A program made the position numbers and the translations under genes. Under the pieces are notes generated by a model. The model was not told the origin of the DNA, ran no database searches, and was given only the letters and a program-made list of their open reading frames with translations. Of a DNA stretch of 64,000 nt, positions 59,446 through 64,000 are shown piece by piece. This stretch comes from Acetobacter vaccinii (GTDB taxonomy: Bacteria; Pseudomonadota; Alphaproteobacteria; Acetobacterales; Acetobacteraceae), in the NCBI RefSeq assembly GCF_008365315.1, contig NZ_CP043506.1:62001-126000 (forward strand), in the 5' to 3' direction. How positions within the stretch are numbered: position 1 is the first letter of the stretch; each line of letters starts with the position of its first letter.

Positions 59446-60465
59446 TCAGAACGGCTCATCAAGCCGCTTGGCCAACTCTTCAATATTTTCCGGCGGCCAA
59501 GCCGGGACATTCATACCCAAGGACAGACCCATGGAGGTCAGGACTTCCTTGATCTCATTAAGGGACTTACGGCCAAAGTTCGGCGTGCGCAGCATTTCCT
59601 GCTCACTCTTCTGAACCAGATCCCCGATGTAGATGATATTGTCGTTCTTCAGGCAGTTTGCACTACGAACAGACAATTCAAGCTCATCCACCTTACGCAG
59701 CAGATTGCGGTTGAACGGCAGGTCATCTTCCGGCTCATCAGCCTGGACCGGACGCGGCTCATCAAAGTTGATGAACAGCTGGAGCTGGTCCTGCAGGATG
59801 CGGGCGGCCAGAGCCACTGCATCTTCCGGGGTTACAGCGCCGTTGGTCTCGACCGTCAGCAGCAGCTTGTCATAGTCGGTCACCTGGCCAACACGGGTCG
59901 GCTCGACCTTGTAGGACACGCGCTTGACCGGAGCGTAGATGGCGTCAATCGGAATCAGGCCAATGGGGGCATCTTCCGGCCGGTTGGCCAGAGCAGGCAC
60001 GTAGCCCTTGCCCGTATTGACAATGAATTCCATGCCCAGGCGTACGCCGTCATCCAGTGTGCAGATAACAAGATCAGGATTCATGATCTCGATATCGTGC
60101 CCGGTCTGGATCTGACTGGCGCGGACCTCACCGGGGCCGGTTGCCGTCAGCACCATACGCTTTGGCCCTTCGCCATGCATGCGCAGTGCCAGCTGCTTGA
60201 TGTTCAGGACAATGTCAGTGACATCTTCCCGCACGCCAGCAACAGACGAAAACTCATGCAGGACGCCGTCAATCTGAACCGCCGTGACAGCAGCACCCTG
60301 GAGGGAAGACAGCAGCACCCGCCGCAGCGCATTCCCCAGCGTCATGCCAAAGCCACGCTCAAGAGGCTCGGCCACCACGGTTGCGATGCGCGCTGGCTCG
60401 ACACCTGACTCGACCTCAAGCTTTTCCGGCTTGATCAGCGATTGCCAGTTTTTCTGAAGGACCAA
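59446..60465 (-). CDS. rpoA: RNA polymerase alpha subunit
   Basis: The 339-residue subunit starts [20 protein letters not shown]. The N-terminal dimerisation domain includes [20 protein letters not shown]. The C-terminal domain for promoter and activator contact has [17 protein letters not shown] and [17 protein letters not shown]. The full length is normal. The 109 bases to rpsK hold a terminator-like hairpin. Confidence 0.98.
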   Translation of the reverse strand: MVLQKNWQSLIKPEKLEVESGVEPARIATVVAEPLERGFGMTLGNALRRVLLSSLQGAAVTAVQIDGVLHEFSSVAGVREDVTDIVLNIKQLALRMHGEGPKRMVLTATGPGEVRASQIQTGHDIEIMNPDLVICTLDDGVRLGMEFIVNTGKGYVPALANRPEDAPIGLIPIDAIYAPVKRVSYKVEPTRVGQVTDYDKLLLTVETNGAVTPEDAVALAARILQDQLQLFINFDEPRPVQADEPEDDLPFNRNLLRKVDELELSVRSANCLKNDNIIYIGDLVQKSEQEMLRTPNFGRKSLNEIKEVLTSMGLSLGMNVPAWPPENIEELAKRLDEPF

Positions 60466-60485
60466 TGGACCGGCCTTTCAATACG

Positions 60486-60512
60486 AAAAACCACTGCGAT
60501 ACAGTGATTTTT
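60486..60512 (-). promoter_or_regulatory. Terminator-like hairpin between rpsK and rpoA
   Basis: On the minus strand the RNA reads A-tract, CACTG, loop TATCG, CAGTG, T-tract; the stem is 11 pairs with one mismatch. It looks like a weak intrinsic terminator placed inside the operon, which could lower or time rpoA expression. Confidence 0.45.
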
Positions 60513-60574
60513 CTGAAGTGGACACAACAACCTAAAAGCGGTTTCCGGCGGGGAAACCGCTTCCCGAACAGCGT

Positions 60575-60967
60575 TCAGACGCGCCGACGCTTGCGCGGGC
60601 GGCAGCCGTTGTGCGGGACAGGTGTCATATCACGGATAGAGGTGATCGTGAAACCCACGGCCTGCAGGGCACGCAGTGCGCTTTCACGCCCCGAACCAGG
60701 ACCGGAAACCTCGATTTCGAGGGTTTCCATGCCATGTTCACGCGCCTTGCGACCAGCGTCTTCCGCCGCAACCTGCGCCGCGTACGGCGTTGACTTCCGC
60801 GATCCCTTGAAGCCCTGAGCACCAGCGGAAGACCAGGAAATAGCATTCCCCTGGGCATCCGAGATGGTGATCATGGTGTTGTTGAACGTGGAAAGCACAT
60901 GTGCCACGCCCGAAATAATGTTCTTGCGCTCTTTTTTGCGAATACGCGGTGTTGCGGCTTTCGCCAT
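60575..60967 (-). CDS. rpsK: 30S ribosomal protein S11
   Basis: 130 residues with the S11 landmarks [42 protein letters not shown] and the C-terminal [17 protein letters not shown]. It lies on the platform of the small subunit near the mRNA exit. Gene order rpsM-rpsK-rpoA-rplQ is the conserved alpha operon. Confidence 0.98.
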   Translation of the reverse strand: MAKAATPRIRKKERKNIISGVAHVLSTFNNTMITISDAQGNAISWSSAGAQGFKGSRKSTPYAAQVAAEDAGRKAREHGMETLEIEVSGPGSGRESALRALQAVGFTITSIRDMTPVPHNGCRPRKRRRV

Positions 60968-61036
60968 GTCTTTTCTACCTCAGTCCCTGCCCGATCCCTG
61001 TGTGTGCACAGGCCGGGCATTTTAGCGAGTATTGGA

Positions 61037-61414
61037 TTAACGCGTGGCTTTCTTCTTGCCAGCGATCGCCACGGCCTTACCCTTACGGGTACGGGCGTTG
61101 GTGTGGGTCCGCTGACCACGCACCGGCAGGCCACGACGGTGGCGCAGGCCACGGTAGCAACCCAGGTCCATCAGGCGCTTGATGTTCATTGCCACTTCAC
61201 GGCGCAGATCACCTTCAACGCGGTAATCACTGTCGATCAGTTCACGCAGCTTCTGGATTTCATCGTCGCTCAGCTCGTTCACGCGCTTCGCTTCCGCGAT
61301 GCCCGTAGCCTTGCAGATTTCAGCCGCGCGGGTTGCGCCAACCCCATAAATGTACTGAAGCCCGATAACAACGCGCTTGTTTGTCGGGACATTCACGCCG
61401 GCAATACGTGCCAC
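61037..61414 (-). CDS. rpsM: 30S ribosomal protein S13
   Basis: 125 residues: [20 protein letters not shown], then [19 protein letters not shown], and the C-terminal [19 protein letters not shown], typical of S13 at the subunit head contacting tRNA and L5. It follows adk by about 118 bases, which include a small inverted repeat (61485-61510). Confidence 0.98.
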   Translation of the reverse strand: MARIAGVNVPTNKRVVIGLQYIYGVGATRAAEICKATGIAEAKRVNELSDDEIQKLRELIDSDYRVEGDLRREVAMNIKRLMDLGCYRGLRHRRGLPVRGQRTHTNARTRKGKAVAIAGKKKATR

Positions 61415-61532
61415 GCTTTATACTCCTGTACGCCCACCATAATGGCGAACGGCTCTGTAGCCCATGCCTGGGCAAATTTCACTTGGTGGCCGCGAAATAT
61501 ACTGGCCACCGGCACAAGTCAACGAAAACTGA

Positions 61533-62201
61533 TCACTTCTTCGTGAGGTCTTTCGTTTCCCCAAGGGCTGCTTCAATTTCTGCTGTGACATCAGAGGTCG
61601 GCAACATGCCGTTGATGGCATGCAAACGACCGGACTTTTCATAGAACGGCAGAATCGGCGCAGTCAGCCTGCGGTATTCCTTCAGGCGTTCAACAACCGT
61701 ATCACGGTTGTCATCAGCCCGACGCTTGAACTCATGGCTTCCACAGGCATCGCACACACCCGCAGCCTTGGGTGGGTTGGAGACCTCGTTGTAGGTCTTG
61801 CCACAGTTCGCACAGGTAAAGCGGCCCGCAATGCGATCGGCCAGAATGTCTTCATCAACATTCAGGAACAGCACCGCATCAATGCTCTTGCCATCAGCCT
61901 CCAGCATCCGCTCAAGCGCTTCTGCCTGAGCTTCAGTCCGGGGGAAGCCATCAAGGATAAACCCGTTCTGGCAATCCGGCTGGGCAATACGGTCCTTGAG
62001 CATGGCAATGATCAGATCATCCGGCACAAGCTTGCCAGAGTCCATCAGAGCCTTAGCCTGCTTCCCGACATCGGAGCCACGTGCCACTTCCGCCCGTAGC
62101 ATGTCCCCTGTCGAGATCTGGATCATGCCGTATTTCTTTTCCAGAAACACGGACTGAGTCCCCTTGCCTGCCCCAGGTGGGCCAAGAAAGATAATGTTCA
62201 T
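61533..62201 (-). CDS. adk: Adenylate kinase, zinc-lid long form
   Basis: 222 residues. The P-loop is GPPGAGKGTQ (7-16), the AMP site includes QISTGDMLRAEVARG and LDGFPRTEAQA, and the long lid holds four cysteines (130, 133, 150, 153; FTCANCGKTYNE and VCDACGSHEF), a structural zinc site. It converts ATP and AMP to two ADP. It overlaps secY by 4 bases (ATGA), the usual secY-adk coupling. Confidence 0.98.
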   Translation of the reverse strand: MNIIFLGPPGAGKGTQSVFLEKKYGMIQISTGDMLRAEVARGSDVGKQAKALMDSGKLVPDDLIIAMLKDRIAQPDCQNGFILDGFPRTEAQAEALERMLEADGKSIDAVLFLNVDEDILADRIAGRFTCANCGKTYNEVSNPPKAAGVCDACGSHEFKRRADDNRDTVVERLKEYRRLTAPILPFYEKSGRLHAINGMLPTSDVTAEIEAALGETKDLTKK

Positions 62202-63550
62202 CGTCTGACAATCCTCTGTTTCTTGCCGCCACGTGTCTTGCGCATCAGGCCCTGATACTGGTGGGCCACCAGGTGTGACTGTATCTGGGTCACCGTATCG
62301 ATCGTCACTGACACGATAATGATCAGACTGGTGCCGCCAAAGTAGAATGGCACATTATAATGACTGATCAGTATCTGCGGCAGAAGGCAGACTGCAACCA
62401 TGTAGGCCGCGCCAATAGTGGTCAGGCGCGTCAGGATCTTGTCAAAGTAGGCGGCTGTAGCAGCACCGGGCCGAACAGTGGGAATAAACCCACCCTGCTT
62501 GCGCAGGTTATCTGCCGTTTCCATGGGGTTGAAGCTGACTGCCGCGTAGAAATACGAGAAGAAGACAATCATCAACGCGTAGAACAGCATATAGAGCGGT
62601 TGCCCCTGCCCCAGCTCTTCCCCAAGGAAAGAAAGCCAGCCAGGAAGCGACTTGCCATTCATCAGGCCAGCCAGCGTCACGGGGATCAACAGCACAGACG
62701 AGGCGAAAATCGGCGGAATAACACCCGCGGTATTCACCTTCAGCGGCATATGCGTCGTGTCACCACCAAACATACGCTGCCCCATCTGACGCTTGGGATA
62801 CTGGATCACCACGCGCCTCTGAGCCTGCTCCATGAACACGATGAACATGATTGTCAGCGCAGCCAGCACCAGAAACAGGAGCACAAAGATCGGCGACAAC
62901 GCCCCTGTGTACCCCAGCTGGAAGAGACTGGCCAAAGCATGGGGCAGATTGGCGACAATACCGGCAAAGATGATCAGTGAGATACCATTGCCAACACCGC
63001 GCGAGGTTATCTGCTCCCCCAGCCACATCAGGAACATGGTGCCACCCACAAGGGCAGTCACACAGGTGACCAGAAACAGCGGTCCAGGATCAACAACAGC
63101 GGCACCACTTTGCACATTCTCCAGCCCCAGGGCGATGCCGTAAGCCTGAAAAACCGCAATCAGCACTGTCAGATAGCGTGTGTACTGGTTGAGCTTCTTA
63201 CGCCCCTGCTCACCTTCCTTCTTGAGGGCCTCAAGAGAGGGCAGCGCGGTGGACATAAGCTGGACGATGATCGACGCCGAAATATACGGCATGATGTTCA
63301 GGGCAAAGACAGTCATGCGCCCCAGCGCACCACCGGAGAACATGTTGAACATGCCCAGAATGCCGCCCTGATGCTGCGCAAGCAGCTGCCCCATCACTGT
63401 GGCGTCCACTCCCGGCACGGGAATATAGGTGCCAAGCCGATAGACAATAAGCGCACCCAGGGTAAACCAGATCCGCTTCTTGAGTTCCGTCGCCTTTGCG
63501 AACGACCCCACATTGAAATTGGCAGCCAGTTGTTCGGCCGCGGAAGCCAT
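62198..63550 (-). CDS. secY: Protein translocase subunit SecY
   Basis: The 450-residue channel protein of the inner-membrane Sec translocon has ten helices. Landmarks are LGTYIPVPGVDATVM, GGALGRMTVFALNIMPYISASIIVQL, GEQITSRGVGNGISLIIFAGI and VIQYPKRQMGQRMFGG with a basic cytosolic loop. It lies between rplO and adk as in most spc operons. Confidence 0.98.
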   Translation of the reverse strand: MASAAEQLAANFNVGSFAKATELKKRIWFTLGALIVYRLGTYIPVPGVDATVMGQLLAQHQGGILGMFNMFSGGALGRMTVFALNIMPYISASIIVQLMSTALPSLEALKKEGEQGRKKLNQYTRYLTVLIAVFQAYGIALGLENVQSGAAVVDPGPLFLVTCVTALVGGTMFLMWLGEQITSRGVGNGISLIIFAGIVANLPHALASLFQLGYTGALSPIFVLLFLVLAALTIMFIVFMEQAQRRVVIQYPKRQMGQRMFGGDTTHMPLKVNTAGVIPPIFASSVLLIPVTLAGLMNGKSLPGWLSFLGEELGQGQPLYMLFYALMIVFFSYFYAAVSFNPMETADNLRKQGGFIPTVRPGAATAAYFDKILTRLTTIGAAYMVAVCLLPQILISHYNVPFYFGGTSLIIIVSVTIDTVTQIQSHLVAHQYQGLMRKTRGGKKQRIVRR

Positions 63551-63572
63551 ACATTCACCCTTTCATACAAAC

Positions 63573-63599
63573 AGCGTCACCACAGGGTGTGGAGACGCT
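63573..63599 (-). promoter_or_regulatory. Hairpin in the rplO-secY spacer
   Basis: AGCGTC and GACGCT frame an inner CCACA/TGTGG stem with a GGG loop, giving 11 pairs with one opposed A-A. A second structure with G5/C5 arms lies at 63650-63682 and is followed by TTTC on the minus strand. Both sit between rplO and secY and could act as attenuators or RNA-processing signals. Confidence 0.4.
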
Positions 63600-63691
63600 G
63601 GCATGATAGTCTGAAAAAATCCCAGACAGCAGTTCTGCAGACCATGAAAGGGGGAAAACAGCACAGTGTACTGCCTCCCCCCATCTCATGC

Positions 63692-64000
63692 TCAGGAAGC
63701 GCTAGCTTCCGCCACAACCGGCCCGAGCAGCTTGATACTGCCCCCGACCTTTTCAATGGCGACGCGGGCAGAAGCGGAAACGCCAGAAACTTCGAACGTT
63801 ACGCTCTTTGTCAGTTCGCCCTCAGCAAGGATACGGACGCCCGCATACTTGCCAGAACCAACCAGCCCAGCTTGCTTCAGCGCTGCTTCCGTCACCGGAG
63901 CCGAAGCTTCCAGCTTGCCGTCAGCAATTGCCTGTTCAACAGCACCAAGGTTTACAGGAGCATACACCTTGCGAAAGATGTTCTTGAAACCACGCTTGGG
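63692..64000 (-). CDS. rplO: 50S ribosomal protein L15, C-terminal part
   Basis: The frame is open to the right edge and encodes the last 102 residues, with [19 protein letters not shown] and the closing [16 protein letters not shown] typical of L15. The N-terminal third is outside the window. It precedes secY in the spc operon, separated by 141 bases with two hairpins. Confidence 0.96.
   Translation of the reverse strand, partial: PKRGFKNIFRKVYAPVNLGAVEQAIADGKLEASAPVTEAALKQAGLVGSGKYAGVRILAEGELTKSVTFEVSGVSASARVAIEKVGGSIKLLGPVVAEASAS

Overview
The window reads as chromosomal DNA of an acetic acid bacterium (Alphaproteobacteria, Acetobacteraceae, close to Acetobacter or Komagataeibacter). The evidence is a CMCax-type family 8 endoglucanase next to cellulose-synthase genes of the bcsB, bcsX and bcsY kind, a CcrM-type GANTC methyltransferase, an alphaproteobacterial spc/alpha ribosomal operon and high G+C coding sequence. 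The genus is an inference. I see no rRNA, tRNA, CRISPR array, insertion sequence or prophage.

Layout. 1-5.3 kb (minus strand): a cellulose module in the order endoglucanase, bcsB, SGNH hydrolase (bcsX-like), membrane acyltransferase (bcsY-like, cut by the left edge), with no bcsA between them. 5.3-18.5 kb: a Wzx/Wzy-type exopolysaccharide locus, with an initiating sugar transferase, a WecG/TagA transferase, a PAP2 phosphatase, a kinase-like ATPase that has lost its Walker lysine, a Wzc/GumC chain-length protein, a Wza/GumB export lipoprotein, one GT4 and two GT2 glycosyltransferases, an NAD-dependent epimerase, a Wzy/ligase-type polymerase and a Wzx-type flippase. 18.6-19.4 kb: two small secreted proteins of unknown function. 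19.5-20.9 kb: a globin-coupled diguanylate cyclase. This gene could link oxygen, c-di-GMP and the polysaccharide genes beside it.

21-27.5 kb (plus strand): gpmI, an EnvC-like factor, ctpA, a divergent polysaccharide deacetylase and rppH. 27.6-30.3 kb: an emrAB drug-export pair with a palindromic operator-like site. 30.5-34.2 kb: an MsbA-like ABC exporter, a CCA-adding enzyme and a DUF1285 protein. 34.3-41.3 kb: a MoxR, DUF58, DUF4159 and VWA membrane-protein operon, whose third gene carries a perfect hexanucleotide repeat of 16 units. 41.3-44.5 kb: a secreted ankyrin-like protein, ccrM and rnhB as an overlapping pair with a dense GANTC cluster in their leader, and a CsbD-like stress protein.

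44.6-55.5 kb: an MFS exporter and a complete MdtABC-type RND pump operon with its outer-membrane factor, closed by a strong terminator. 55.6-56.0 kb: two small stress-type membrane proteins. 56.1-58.7 kb: an SsuABC/TauABC-type importer. 58.9-64.0 kb: rplO (cut by the right edge), secY, adk, rpsM, rpsK, rpoA and rplQ, ending in a clear terminator.

Most of the window is recognisable. The least ordinary parts are the BcsA-less cellulose module joined to the exopolysaccharide locus, the degenerate kinase, the globin cyclase, the hexanucleotide repeat, and the GANTC-rich alternative hairpins in front of the GANTC methylase operon.
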